A stretch of 64,000 nucleotides of DNA from Hymenobacter sp. PAMC 26628. GTDB taxonomy: Bacteria > Bacteroidota > Bacteroidia > Cytophagales > Hymenobacteraceae. The position numbers and the translations under genes are program-made. The stretch is taken from assembly GCF_001562275.1 (NCBI RefSeq), contig NZ_CP014304.1:744001-808000 (forward strand), given 5' to 3'. Of this stretch, positions 33,245 to 42,307 are shown one piece after another. Numbering within the stretch: position 1 is the stretch's first letter; every line of letters begins with the position of its first letter. Under the pieces are notes generated by a model. It was not told where the DNA came from and searched no databases. It saw nothing but the letters and a program-made list of their open reading frames with translations.

Positions 33245-34167
33245 GCAAGTTCCCATCTTTGCGCCGGCCAGCGGCGGTGGGCCCCGCGGCGGCCCGGCCC
33301 GTGGGGGCCCCCGCCCTCACCGCCGCCCCGCGCGACTACACCTACGACGGCACATTTGAGGGCCTGCTGACAGTGCTCTTCACGGTGTACGACTGGCGCG
33401 CCGCGCCCAATTCCATCCAGCCCGAAGCCACGGCCCAAACGGGCCTGTTTGCCCAGCCGGCGCACCGCGACACCGACGAAGCCCAAGCCACCCGCGTGTG
33501 GGACGGCCTGCTGCGCACGATGACCAACGAGGCCCGCGCCCGTCTTTACCACGTGTTTCTGAGCGAAGACGCCGAGCGGGAACTGCTTATTTTCAGGTAC
33601 GTGGACTTGGCCCTGCGCACCGCGGCCGACATCTCGGAAAACTACACCGACGCCACTGTGCGCCGGGTGCAGCGCCTGGCCCAGCAGATGTTCCGCGAGA
33701 AGCACCGGATGGAGGCCTTCGTGCGGTTTGAGAAGACCGGCGACGGCCTGTTTCACGCTACCATTGAGCCCGATTACGACGTGCTGCCGCTCATCGCCCC
33801 GCACTTCACCAAACGCTACGCCGACCAGCGCTGGCTGATTTACGACCGCCGCCGCCGCTACGGCCTGTACTATGATTTGACGCGCACCGACATTGTGCAA
33901 TTCGAGGAAACTGGGGCCCCGGCGCGCGCCACCGACGTGGCCGCCACCGTGCTCGACGAGCGCGAGCCGCTGTTTCAGGTGCTCTGGCAGGCGTATTTCG
34001 ACCACGTAAACATCCCCGAGCGCCGCAACCTGAAGCTGCACCGCCGCCACATGCCCCTGCGCTACTGGAAGTACCTGAGCGAGAAGCAGCCCCGCGCCCA
34101 GCCGTTCCAGCCCATCCAAAACAAGCGCCCGCCCACCCCGGGGCCCCCGCTACTAGGCGCGGAGTAA
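33241..34167 (+). CDS. DUF4130 (TIGR03915-type) probable DNA metabolism protein
   Basis: The 308-residue protein has the family start YTYDGTFEGLLTVLFTVYDW and continues LLIFRYVDLALRTAADISEN, EKHRMEAFVRFEKTGDGLF, and PHFTKRYADQRWLIYDRRR. In other bacteria DUF4130 occurs next to the TIGR03916 radical SAM protein, or fused to a uracil-DNA-glycosylase domain. A DNA repair link is therefore likely. Here the overlap with the epoxide hydrolase (33241-33244) implies translational coupling. The first 30 residues are a Pro/Ala-rich extension. Confidence 0.88.
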   Translation: MSKFPSLRRPAAVGPAAARPVGAPALTAAPRDYTYDGTFEGLLTVLFTVYDWRAAPNSIQPEATAQTGLFAQPAHRDTDEAQATRVWDGLLRTMTNEARARLYHVFLSEDAERELLIFRYVDLALRTAADISENYTDATVRRVQRLAQQMFREKHRMEAFVRFEKTGDGLFHATIEPDYDVLPLIAPHFTKRYADQRWLIYDRRRRYGLYYDLTRTDIVQFEETGAPARATDVAATVLDEREPLFQVLWQAYFDHVNIPERRNLKLHRRHMPLRYWKYLSEKQPRAQPFQPIQNKRPPTPGPPLLGAE

Positions 34168-34260
34168 GGCGCTGGCGCGGTTACTTTGTGGGCCGAAGGG
34201 GAGAGGCGCGGCGCGCACTTTCCCCATCTTTTCTACATTTCCCACGCTTTTGATTTTTTG

Positions 34261-35115
34261 ATGGGCAGCATTTTGGTTTTTGGCGCCTCCGGGCAATTGG
34301 GGCAGTGCTTGGCGCACGTGGCGCAGGAGCGGAAGGTACCGGGCATCGTATTTCCACCCGAGGCACAAGCCAACATATTGAATGTGAATGGCATCCAGTC
34401 GATTTTCGCCGAGCATAAGCCCACGTATTGCATCAATTGCGCCGCTTACACGGCCGTGGACAAGGCCGAGGACGAACTGGAGCTGGCCCGCAAAATCAAC
34501 CGCGACGGGGTGGAAAACCTAGCCCGCTTATGCGGCGAGTTCGGCACCACGCTCATCCAGATTTCGACCGATTTTGTGTTTGCCGGTACCGGCAACACGC
34601 CCCTGGTGGAAACCGACGCCGCCGAGCCCATCAGCGTGTACGGCCTCACCAAGCTCGAAGGCGAGCAGGTAATTCCGGCCCATACCAGCCAGTTTTTCAT
34701 CCTGCGCACGAGCTGGCTGTACTCCGAATACGCCAACAACTTCGTGAAAACCATGCTGCGCCTGGGCCAGGACCGCGACGAGCTGCGCGTCATCTGGGAC
34801 CAGACTGGTACGCCCTGCTACGCCATCGACCTGGCCGGTTGCATCCTCACTATCATCCAGTCGCAAAGCCAGCAATACGGCATCTACCACTATAGCAACG
34901 AAGGCGTTACGTCATGGTACGACTTTGCCACGGCCATCTTCGAGCTAAGCGGTACGCCGGTGAAAACCGTGCCCATCCGCACCGCCGAGTACCCCACCAA
35001 AGCCACCCGCCCCGCCTATTCGGTAATGGACAAGACCAAAGCCAAAACGGTGCTCGGCGTGGCTATTCCGCACTGGCGCACCAGTTTGGCGACATGCATT
35101 GGGCGATTGAAGTAG
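34261..35115 (+). CDS. dTDP-4-dehydrorhamnose reductase (RmlD/RfbD family)
   Basis: The 284-residue SDR begins MGSILVFGASGQLGQCLAHV with the Rossmann motif. INCAAYTAVDKAEDE, STDFVFAG and YGLTKLEGEQ (Tyr and Lys catalytic pair), plus LRTSWLYS and GIYHYSNEGVTSWYDFA are all RmlD features. It makes dTDP-L-rhamnose for cell-surface glycans. No other rml genes are adjacent, so specificity is inferred from motifs. The ATG at 34261 begins the first strand. Confidence 0.9.
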   Translation: MGSILVFGASGQLGQCLAHVAQERKVPGIVFPPEAQANILNVNGIQSIFAEHKPTYCINCAAYTAVDKAEDELELARKINRDGVENLARLCGEFGTTLIQISTDFVFAGTGNTPLVETDAAEPISVYGLTKLEGEQVIPAHTSQFFILRTSWLYSEYANNFVKTMLRLGQDRDELRVIWDQTGTPCYAIDLAGCILTIIQSQSQQYGIYHYSNEGVTSWYDFATAIFELSGTPVKTVPIRTAEYPTKATRPAYSVMDKTKAKTVLGVAIPHWRTSLATCIGRLK

Positions 35116-35139
35116 CTAATCACTTTGCCCATCTCCGTC

Positions 35140-35541
35140 ATGGACAGCTATTATTTTCGGCTCAATAAAACTGACTTTGGCATTGGAAAGGTGCAGTTAT
35201 TAGTAAAAGAAACTGAACAAGTCCTTACGCTAGAAATAACAGGTAGCGAAGAGGTAGCCAATACTATCGCCGCTGATGAGACACAAGCATTTAGCTGGAT
35301 TCTCTACCCACCAAAAATATATTTTAGAAGCGTCCCTTATGCATTAATCAATGGGGTCAAGATGTTGACTATCAGCGAGGAGCTATTAGATAATTATGAT
35401 GTCGCCTTTTACTTGTTAGCACACAGCGATTTAGCTGGTATACTCTCGGTAGCCACGAGCGGAATAATTACTTTCATTGGCACTGCGCAAATAGACGGGA
35501 AAGATTTGCCACTGGAAGTTTTTTGCGTAGCGGCTTCCTGA
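35140..35541 (+). CDS. Uncharacterised protein, AT-rich gene
   Basis: The 133-residue protein (MDSYYFRLNKTDFGIGKVQL) has mostly beta-strand character and no signal or membrane segment. I do not recognise the family. Codon use is markedly AT-richer than in the flanking genes, as with 11206-11862, which suggests acquisition. It follows the RmlD gene by 24 bases and is convergent with the MFS gene, ending 9 bases from it. Confidence 0.7.
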   Translation: MDSYYFRLNKTDFGIGKVQLLVKETEQVLTLEITGSEEVANTIAADETQAFSWILYPPKIYFRSVPYALINGVKMLTISEELLDNYDVAFYLLAHSDLAGILSVATSGIITFIGTAQIDGKDLPLEVFCVAAS

Positions 35542-35550
35542 AAATACTGT

Positions 35551-36768
35551 TTAACGCTGATTGCCCGACCGCCCATAATACCGGTGTACCAGCAGGCCTA
35601 GGGCTACGAAAGCCGCACCCACCAGGCACACGCCGGTCCAACCGAAGTGTGTCCAGGCGAGGCCGCCGGCGACGGAGCCCAGCGAGCCGCCGGTGAAATA
35701 GCCAGTCATGTAGATGGTGTTGAGGCGGCTGCGGGCCTCGGGTACCAGCGAAAACACGAGCGTTTGGTTGGAGATGTGGGCCGACTGCACGCCCACGTCG
35801 AGCAGGAGCACGCCAACGACTAGGCCGGCGAGGTAACCGCCGCCCAGGCCCAGCACCAGATAAGCGCCCAGCGCTAGCACAATGCCCGCCGTGATGGCGT
35901 ATCGGGGGCCCCGGGCGTCGGCAGTTTTGCCAGCCAGCGGCGCGGCCAGGGCCCCAAAGGCACCCACCAAGCCGAAAAAACCGGCCACGTCGCTGCCGTA
36001 GTGATAGGTGGGGCTTTCGAGGTAAAACACCAGCGAGGTCCAGAACACGCTGAACGCGGCGAATACCGCGGCGCCCACCAGCGCCGAGCGGCGCAGGGCC
36101 GGTTGCTCGCGCACCAGCGTCAGCAAGGAGCGCATGAGAGAGCCGTAGGTGCCCGTGAAATTGGGCCGGTCGGTAGGCAAGCGCCAGGCCAGCAGGCCGA
36201 TGAGCAGCATCATCAGCGCGGCCGCGCCCTCAAACACCACGCGCCAGCCGAAGTGGGCCCCCACGTAGCCGCTGGCCGTGCGCGAGAGCAGGATGCCGAT
36301 GAGCAGGCCGCTCATGATGCGGCCCACGATGCGGCCGCGGCTTTCCTCGGGGGCGAGGTGGGCGGCCATGGGCAGCAGCAGCTGCGGCACCGCCGAGCAG
36401 ATGCCCACCAGCACGCTGGCTACCGCCAGCACGCCAAAGCTGGGGGCCCCGGCGGCCAGGCCCAGGCAGCCGGCGGCCCCCACCAGCATCAACAACATCA
36501 GGCGCTTGCGCTCCAGCATGTCACCGAGTGGCACCACCAATAGCATGCCCAGCGTGTAGCCCACCTGGGTGGCCGTGGCTACAAGGCTGGCGCGGCTATC
36601 GGGAATGTGGAACGTGCGGCCGATAGCGGCCAGCAGCGGCTGGTTGTAGTAAATGTTGGCCACCACGAGGCCGCAGGTGAGGGCCATTAACCAAACCAAC
36701 GCATTGTCGAGGCGCGGGGCAGCGAGTTTTTCAGCAAGTGGCGGGAGGGCCACCGGGGATGAATTCAT
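35551..36768 (-). CDS. MFS transporter
   Basis: The 405-residue protein has twelve predicted membrane helices. Landmarks include VANIYYNQPLLAAIGRTF, VPLGDMLERKRLMLLML (the MFS loop 2-3 motif, D-x-x-x-R-K), and the repeat LAGKTADARGPRYA in the second half. The NIYYNQP motif marks the subgroup of drug/sugar efflux-like carriers often next to regulators. The substrate is unknown. The ATG at 36768 puts a short cytoplasmic tail before helix 1. Confidence 0.9.
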   Translation of the reverse strand: MNSSPVALPPLAEKLAAPRLDNALVWLMALTCGLVVANIYYNQPLLAAIGRTFHIPDSRASLVATATQVGYTLGMLLVVPLGDMLERKRLMLLMLVGAAGCLGLAAGAPSFGVLAVASVLVGICSAVPQLLLPMAAHLAPEESRGRIVGRIMSGLLIGILLSRTASGYVGAHFGWRVVFEGAAALMMLLIGLLAWRLPTDRPNFTGTYGSLMRSLLTLVREQPALRRSALVGAAVFAAFSVFWTSLVFYLESPTYHYGSDVAGFFGLVGAFGALAAPLAGKTADARGPRYAITAGIVLALGAYLVLGLGGGYLAGLVVGVLLLDVGVQSAHISNQTLVFSLVPEARSRLNTIYMTGYFTGGSLGSVAGGLAWTHFGWTGVCLVGAAFVALGLLVHRYYGRSGNQR

Positions 36769-36876
36769 GGCAACAGAAAGATGGAACAAGTAGCGCGGGC
36801 CGGACAGAAGTTCTTAACCCCCGGGGCCCTATAATGGTTACCGGCAACCCCGCCCCAGCCACTGCGTTCAACCCCG

Positions 36877-37425
36877 ATGAGCCGCGCATTTACCAAAGAA
36901 GACGACGTCCAGGCCGCGCCCATCGTGCCGCCCCGCGCCGCCCTGCCACCGGGCACGCCCAACTACGTCACGCCCCAGGGCTTGGCGCAGCTGCGCACCG
37001 AGCGCCTCGCCCTCGAAGCTGAGCACACGGCCGCCGAGGCCAACCACGACAACGACACCGACCGCACCCACCGCCTCTCGTTACTGAACGGTCGCCTGGC
37101 ATTGCTGGCCGAGCGCATCACCAGCGCCAAAGTGGTTGACCCGCAAGGACAACCGGCCAAGGAGGTGCGCTTTGGGGCCACCGTGCGGCTGCGCACCGTG
37201 AGTGGCGGCAAAGTGGGTTTCGAGCGCACCTTTACCATTGTGGGCGTCGATGAGGCCGACGTGGCGGCGGGCAAAGTGGGTTTCGTGGCGCCCATTGCCC
37301 GCGCCCTTATCGGCGTGAAGCTGGGCAAAAAAGCCACGCTGCCGCTGGGGCCCCCGCCGGAAGTGGTGGAGGTGGTAAGCATTGCTTACGCTGAAGCGCT
37401 GCCTTCCTTGCCTACGGCATCGTGA
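36877..37425 (+). CDS. GreA/GreB family elongation factor-like protein
   Basis: The 182-residue protein has the two-part Gre layout: an N-terminal coiled coil (about 35-85, NYVTPQGLAQLRTERLALEA) whose tip is ANHDNDTDRTH, and a C-terminal FKBP-like domain (VRFGATVRLRTVSGGKVGF, FVAPIARALIGVKLGKKA). Gre factors stimulate RNA polymerase transcript cleavage through acidic residues at the coiled-coil tip; here several Asp residues are at the right place. A roughly 30-residue N-terminal extension precedes it. It overlaps the convergent lipoprotein gene by 14 bases. Confidence 0.88.
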   Translation: MSRAFTKEDDVQAAPIVPPRAALPPGTPNYVTPQGLAQLRTERLALEAEHTAAEANHDNDTDRTHRLSLLNGRLALLAERITSAKVVDPQGQPAKEVRFGATVRLRTVSGGKVGFERTFTIVGVDEADVAAGKVGFVAPIARALIGVKLGKKATLPLGPPPEVVEVVSIAYAEALPSLPTAS

Positions 37426-38200
37426 AGCTGACGACGGGTGAAGGCGTTAGGTTGGGGTTGAACCAGGTGAGTTGGAGGCCCGTAACCAAGTCGTTGTAAA
37501 AGCTGCCCTGGCCCGTGCCATACGCCACGGCATAGGCGGTGGTGCCACTGGCGGGGCTAAAACCGCGCGCTAGCAGGTCAGCCCGACTCATCGTCCAGGT
37601 AGAAGCACTCACGGCCGTGGCTTGCGAACCGCCGGTAAAAATGTGGAGAGCGCTGGTGGCCGTGAGGTAGCTTACGTCAGGCGTCGTACCAAAGTATAGC
37701 ACGTAGTCGTGGTTAATGTCCGGTAGCGGGGTGGTGAGGGTAGTTCGGAAATTAATGGCTGGTACGGCCCCTCCCCCCCCAGTGGTGGCCATTATGCTGG
37801 TGGCCTGGAGGCCGGTGGCGCGAATGGTGGGCTCCTGAACGAGCGAGTAGGTTTCGGGTAACCGGGTAATTACCTCCACTTGCGGGTGGGCTACGCTGCG
37901 GAGCAGAAACGTGCTCAGGCCGGACTTGGTGAATACGAGGCTATAGGTGCCGGCCGGCACTGCGCTAATAATAAATTCGCCGGCGTCGTTCGTGATGGCC
38001 GTAAGTACGGGGTTTGTATTCAGTACCGTAACCGTTACGCCTTCCCTGGGTTGGGCCTTGCGATTTTGGTCAATGACCGTGACCGTGCCCGCGATGCCAG
38101 TCGTCGGCGTGGGGTCTTGGTTCTTTTTGCCGCAGCCGCTAAGCAGGGCCAAAGCCCAGCACAGTCCAAGCAGCCAGCAATACCGTAGGTTTATTTTCAT
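37412..38200 (-). CDS. Lipoprotein with carboxypeptidase regulatory-like domain
   Basis: The 262-residue product has a lipoprotein signal (LGLCWALALLSGC, then GKK). Residues about 34-120 form a carboxypeptidase-regulatory-like/CNA-B beta sandwich (GIAGTVTVIDQNRKAQPREG, NDAGEFIISAVPAGTYSLVF). This fold is a spacer or carbohydrate-contact module in many Bacteroidota surface proteins. The C-terminal half is unclassified and Thr/Ser-rich. It overlaps the Gre gene 3' end by 14 bases. Confidence 0.85.
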   Translation of the reverse strand: MKINLRYCWLLGLCWALALLSGCGKKNQDPTPTTGIAGTVTVIDQNRKAQPREGVTVTVLNTNPVLTAITNDAGEFIISAVPAGTYSLVFTKSGLSTFLLRSVAHPQVEVITRLPETYSLVQEPTIRATGLQATSIMATTGGGGAVPAINFRTTLTTPLPDINHDYVLYFGTTPDVSYLTATSALHIFTGGSQATAVSASTWTMSRADLLARGFSPASGTTAYAVAYGTGQGSFYNDLVTGLQLTWFNPNLTPSPVVSFTMP

Positions 38201-38657
38201 AAAGAAGGAGCAAGCGGCAGAAAATAAGAATGCACAGCAATGTAGTATACAGCGGTAAAAGCTGCGGATAGGTCATCGCCAAAAGAAACCCCAGCAACCA
38301 ATAGTGCGCGGCGTGGGCGCCATGGGGCCACGGCTTGCGCTTCATTCCGGCGGTTACCGCTGAGTGATTACCGTTCAATTGGGCAGGCGGTGGATATGGG
38401 CGGCCGCAGGGAGGGATGGCCGTCGGGGCCCATCACGGGCGTGTCAGGCCAGAGCAGGAACGCATCGGGGCCACGGTTTTGAAGCGGCTGGCGTGACGCG
38501 CTAGCTGGCGTGGTTGGGGAGGCGGAGGTACAGAAGTTGCCTGCGTCGTCGGCCAACATGCCGTGCGAACAACTATTTACTTGCGCGGAAGAGCCGGTTC
38601 GGTTGCGCTTAGCATGACGTGCTTCTGGTTCGTAAGCCGCCAGCTGCCCGGGGCCCT
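38201..38657. other. Gap of about 457 bases without a confident gene
   Basis: On the minus strand bases 38139-38345 could encode a hydrophobic peptide (HYWLLGFLLAMTYPQLLPLY), but it would overlap the lipoprotein gene by 62 bases. Bases 38368-38661 stay open as a low-complexity 97-residue frame that lacks a family or leader. I see no RNA gene or repeat here. Confidence 0.4.
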
Positions 38658-39584
38658 TCACACCGTCAGCTTTTTATAAGCCCCCGGGGTCAGGCCCTCG
38701 TACTTTTTGAACAGGGCCTGGAAGTGCGACAGGTTGTTGAAGCCGGCGCGCAGGCACACGTCGGCCACGTTGGCCAGGGGCTGGCGCAGCAGGCGCTTGG
38801 CCTCGGCCAGCCGCTCGCGGATGATGTACTCGATGGGCGTGAGGCCGAACTCGCGCTTGAACACCCGGAAGAAGGTAGCCTTGCTCATGCAGGCCAGCGC
38901 ACTCAGCTTGTCCACCGATAGGTTTTCGGCCAAGTGCCGCTTGATGTAGTCCACCACGGCGGCGAAGCGGTGGGTGGTGAGGTGCCGGGCGTAGTCGTGG
39001 AAAATAAGCTCGCGGGCCTGGGTTTGCATCAGGCGCACCAGCAGTTCTTGCAGGGTGAAATTGGCCAGCACGTCCTTGGCGGCGTCGGTGGTGCGCGACA
39101 CGGCCACGAGGCGCTCCAGGGTGCCAGTCAGCTCGGGGGTGTTGGTGAGGTGGGCGTGCTCGGGGCCCGCCAGGGCCCAGGGCGTGTGGGCCTCGGCGCG
39201 CGGGTAGCGCTCATTCAGCAGCTCCACGGTGTGGCGGATGGTATCGGGCGCAATGGCCACGGCCAGGCATTGGGTGGGCTGGCAGGCGCAGGCCTCGGGG
39301 AAGTCAATCTCCATCCGCTCGTCTTCGCCCACTACCACCGACTCGCCGGGAAAGTAATCGAAGGCCGGGCGGCCGGGCAGGTGCATCACTTTTTTACCGC
39401 GCAGCATGGTGGTCAGGGCCAGGCCGTCGAGGCGCAGTGCCACGCGGTAGGCCTTTTGGTGGGTTTCGAAGATGTTCAGTTCGTAAGAATCCAGGGCGAA
39501 AACGGTGCGGTTTTCCACCAGGCTCTTTAACTGGTGCGGCGGCAGCGGGGCCACGGCAGCGGGCAAATGGACGCGAGGATTCAT
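38658..39584 (-). CDS. AraC family transcriptional regulator
   Basis: The 308-residue protein has a long N-terminal ligand or partner domain and a C-terminal AraC double helix-turn-helix (about 205-305): FAAVVDYIKRHLAENLSVDK, LSALACMSKATFFRVFKREF, then PIEYIIRERLAEAKRLL and ADVCLRAGFNNLSHFQALFK. It is transcribed divergently from the aldehyde dehydrogenase gene, with which this regulator family is commonly paired, and probably controls it through the direct repeats at 39634 and 39655. Confidence 0.93.
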   Translation of the reverse strand: MNPRVHLPAAVAPLPPHQLKSLVENRTVFALDSYELNIFETHQKAYRVALRLDGLALTTMLRGKKVMHLPGRPAFDYFPGESVVVGEDERMEIDFPEACACQPTQCLAVAIAPDTIRHTVELLNERYPRAEAHTPWALAGPEHAHLTNTPELTGTLERLVAVSRTTDAAKDVLANFTLQELLVRLMQTQARELIFHDYARHLTTHRFAAVVDYIKRHLAENLSVDKLSALACMSKATFFRVFKREFGLTPIEYIIRERLAEAKRLLRQPLANVADVCLRAGFNNLSHFQALFKKYEGLTPGAYKKLTV

Positions 39585-39633
39585 AAGCTAAACGAATGAC
39601 GAAGACCACTGCGCGCCGCCCGGCGGACGCAAG

Positions 39634-39664
39634 TTGCGACAATTCCAGCACTTTCTGCGACGAT
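39634..39664 (+). promoter_or_regulatory. Direct repeats in the AraC/aldehyde dehydrogenase divergent region
   Basis: TTGCGACAAT (39634-39643) and CTGCGACGAT (39655-39664) are 21 bases apart, two helical turns, as expected for tandem half-sites of an AraC-type activator. They precede the likely promoter near 39700 (CAGGACCTTTG). Confidence 0.4.
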
Positions 39665-39736
39665 AACGCAAACGGTTGTTCTATTAATACAGGACCTTTG
39701 GCTATTCGTCAACCTCAACCAATCCATTCCTCCGTT

Positions 39737-41266
39737 ATGGCCGAAGTGCTTGAAAAGTCCACCACCGTGGTGGCCCGTCCCCAGTTCAAATCCCACTACG
39801 ACAACTTCATCGGCGGCAAATGGGTGGCCCCGGTGAAGGGCCAGTATTTTGACAACCCGTCGCCCATCGACGGCAAGGCCTTTTGCAAGGTGGCCCGCAG
39901 CACTAAGGAAGATATTGAGCTAGCCCTCGACGCGGCCCACGACGCCTTCAAAACCTGGAGCAAGGCCTCGCCGGCCGTGCGCAGCGGCGTGCTGCTGAAA
40001 ATTGCCGACATCATGGAAGCCAACCTGCCGTACCTAGCCGCCGTAGAAACGGTGGAAAACGGCAAGGCCATCCGTGAAACGATGGCCGCCGACCTGCCGC
40101 TGGCCATCGACCACTTCCGCTACTTCGCGGGCGTGATTCGGGCCGAAGAAGGCTCCGCTACCGAGCTGAACGAGAACACGTTGTCGCTCGTCATTCAGGA
40201 GCCGCTGGGCGTGGTGGGCCAGATTATCCCCTGGAACTTCCCGCTGCTGATGGCCACCTGGAAAATTGCGCCCGCCCTGGCCGCCGGTTGCTGCGTGGTG
40301 GTGAAGCCCGCCGAACAGACACCCGCCAGCATCATGTGCCTCATGGAGCTGCTCCAGGACGTAATCCCCCCCGGCGTGCTGAACGTGGTGAACGGCTTCG
40401 GCCTGGAAGCCGGCAAGCCGCTGGCCAGCAACAAGCGCGTGCAGAAAGTAGCTTTCACCGGCGAAACCACCACCGGCCGCCTCATCCTGCAATACGCCGC
40501 CGAAAACATTATTCCCGTCACGATGGAGCTGGGGGGTAAGTCGCCCAACATCTTTTGCAAGAGCGTAATGGATCACGACGACGACTTCCTCGACAAGTGC
40601 ATTGAAGGCGCGGTGATGTTTGCCCTCAACCAAGGCGAAATCTGTACCTGCCCCTCGCGCCTGCTCGTGCACGAAGACATTTACGACGAGTTCATTGCCC
40701 GCGTGATTGAGCGGGTGAAGGCCATCAAGCTCGGCAACCCGATGGACACCGACACCATGATGGGGGCCCAGGCCAGCAACGACCAGTTCGAGAAAATCCT
40801 GAGCTACCTCGAAATCGGCAAGGCCGAAGGCGCCGAGGTACTGGTGGGTGGCGAGGCCTACACCCAAGAAGATGGGGCCCTGGCCGAAGGCTATTACATC
40901 CAGCCCACCATCTTCCGGGGCCACAACAAGATGCGGATTTTTCAGGAGGAAATCTTCGGCCCGGTGCTGTCGGTGACGACGTTCAAGGACAGCGCCGAAG
41001 CCATTGAGCTGGCCAACGACACGCTCTACGGCCTTGGTGCCGGCCTCTGGAGCCGCGACGCCCACGAGCTGTACCAGATGCCCCGCGCCATCCAGGCCGG
41101 CCGCGTGTGGGTGAACTGCTACCACGACTACCCCGCCGGGGCCCCCTTCGGCGGCTATAAAGCCTCCGGCTTCGGCCGCGAAAACCACAAGATGATGCTC
41201 GGCCACTACCGCCAGACCAAGAACATGCTCATCAGCTACAGCCAGCAAAAGCTGGGCTTCTTCTAG
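39737..41266 (+). CDS. NAD(P)-dependent aldehyde dehydrogenase (ExaC/AldB-like)
   Basis: The 509-residue enzyme oxidises an aldehyde, probably acetaldehyde, to the acid. Features: [41 protein letters not shown], the general base Glu in MELGGKSPN, and the catalytic Cys303 in [21 protein letters not shown] and [19 protein letters not shown] close the fold. The ATG at 39737 gives a tail typical of ExaC. A DUF779 gene and an AraC regulator flank it, the standard acetaldehyde module. Confidence 0.93.
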   Translation: MAEVLEKSTTVVARPQFKSHYDNFIGGKWVAPVKGQYFDNPSPIDGKAFCKVARSTKEDIELALDAAHDAFKTWSKASPAVRSGVLLKIADIMEANLPYLAAVETVENGKAIRETMAADLPLAIDHFRYFAGVIRAEEGSATELNENTLSLVIQEPLGVVGQIIPWNFPLLMATWKIAPALAAGCCVVVKPAEQTPASIMCLMELLQDVIPPGVLNVVNGFGLEAGKPLASNKRVQKVAFTGETTTGRLILQYAAENIIPVTMELGGKSPNIFCKSVMDHDDDFLDKCIEGAVMFALNQGEICTCPSRLLVHEDIYDEFIARVIERVKAIKLGNPMDTDTMMGAQASNDQFEKILSYLEIGKAEGAEVLVGGEAYTQEDGALAEGYYIQPTIFRGHNKMRIFQEEIFGPVLSVTTFKDSAEAIELANDTLYGLGAGLWSRDAHELYQMPRAIQAGRVWVNCYHDYPAGAPFGGYKASGFGRENHKMMLGHYRQTKNMLISYSQQKLGFF

Positions 41267-41398
41267 GCCAATGGTTGGATGAAGAAATGGTCCGGTGGCG
41301 GTTTGGCTGCCGGGCCATTTTTTTGTTGGGAAGGGAGCCAGCTGCTTGCCAGGCCCCCACGTATATTCGCTAGCGTTCAACCAATTCTTTCAAGGGCA

Positions 41399-41812
41399 AT
41401 GCGGTACAGAAACACGTGGCTGCCAGGGGCGCTATTATTCCTTGGAACGGCAGGATTTGCCAGTCGGGCGCAGGCCCAGGTGCTGCCCGTGCCCGGGGCT
41501 CGTAACCCAGACTGGGCCCTGGAAACCACCGTGCCCGACGCTTACCGCCAGGAGCCCAGTATCCTGACCATGCCCAGAGACCGGATGCCCAACGCCCTCC
41601 AAAAGAGTGTCTTAAGCAACGGGAACCGCAGCTATCACTGGGACGCCGCCCGGCAGCTAACTTACGAATGGCCGAACCAAGCCGGCAGCGTGGGGCCCCA
41701 CAACTCGGTAACCGTGCGCGACGAGCGCACCGGCACCACGTACACCTACGGCCGCCGGGCCCCCCGGCCCGCGGCGCGCCAATGGCACCGCCTGCCCAGC
41801 GTGCCCAAGTAA
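41399..41812 (+). CDS. Secreted hypothetical protein
   Basis: The ATG at 41399 gives 137 residues with a signal peptide (MRYRNTWLPGALLFLGTAGF, then ASRAQAQ). The mature part has no Cys and contains AYRQEPSILTMPRDRMPNAL and a strand-like pair (SYHWDAARQLTYEWPNQ, NSVTVRDERTGTTYTYGR). I do not recognise the family. It sits between the aldehyde dehydrogenase and its DUF779 partner, which are usually adjacent, so it may be a later insertion. Confidence 0.7.
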   Translation: MRYRNTWLPGALLFLGTAGFASRAQAQVLPVPGARNPDWALETTVPDAYRQEPSILTMPRDRMPNALQKSVLSNGNRSYHWDAARQLTYEWPNQAGSVGPHNSVTVRDERTGTTYTYGRRAPRPAARQWHRLPSVPK

Positions 41813-41839
41813 AACTTTCTCCTTCGCCCTCCTTCAATC

Positions 41840-42232
41840 ATGCCCACCCCCCGCGTCCTCGCCACCCAGGCTGCCGAAGCCACTATCGACCTCCTGCGCG
41901 ACGAGCACGGGCCGCTGATGTTTCACCAAAGCGGCGGGTGCTGCGACGGCTCCTCGCCGATGTGCTTCACCAAAGGCGAGTTTCGGATTGGCGGCAACGA
42001 CGTGTGGCTGGGCCAAATCCACGGCTGCGACTTTTTTATGAGTACCAGCCAGTTCGAGTATTGGCAGCACACGCAGCTCACCATCGACGTAACGAAAGGC
42101 CGCGGGGCCAGCTTCTCGCTGGAAATTCCGCTCGGCGTGCGCTTCCTCATCCGCTCCCGGCTGTTCAGTGAGGAAGAATCCAAGGACATGGCCCCGGTGC
42201 TGAACGGCGAAGAATACCTGGAAACTGCATAG
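41840..42232 (+). CDS. DUF779 protein
   Basis: The 130-residue protein matches DUF779: LLRDEHGPLMFHQSGGCCDG, SPMCFTKGEFRIG, DVWLGQIHGCDFFMSTSQFE, TQLTIDVTKGRGASFSLEIP and GVRFLIRSRLF. The GGCCDGSSPMC cluster and nearby His look like a metal site. Genes of this family are regularly linked to ExaC-like aldehyde dehydrogenases; the function is not known. A bidirectional terminator follows. Confidence 0.93.
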   Translation: MPTPRVLATQAAEATIDLLRDEHGPLMFHQSGGCCDGSSPMCFTKGEFRIGGNDVWLGQIHGCDFFMSTSQFEYWQHTQLTIDVTKGRGASFSLEIPLGVRFLIRSRLFSEEESKDMAPVLNGEEYLETA

Positions 42233-42252
42233 GGCCCCCAGTCGTACCCAAG

Positions 42253-42290
42253 CAAACAGCCCCGACAACTTGCGTTGCCGGGGCTGTTTG
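42253..42290. terminator. Bidirectional terminator between DUF779 and the NTF2-like gene
   Basis: CAAACAGCCCCG and its inverse CGGGGCTGTTTG, 42253-42264 and 42279-42290, enclose a 14-base loop that is itself partly self-complementary. T and A runs lie at its edges. Confidence 0.75.
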
Positions 42291-42307
42291 CGTTTCGGAA
42301 AAACGGG

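Noticed and set aside
38139..38345. Possible 68-residue membrane protein on the minus strand
   Set aside because: It overlaps the start of the lipoprotein gene by 62 bases and has no supporting signal; noted only in the gap entry.
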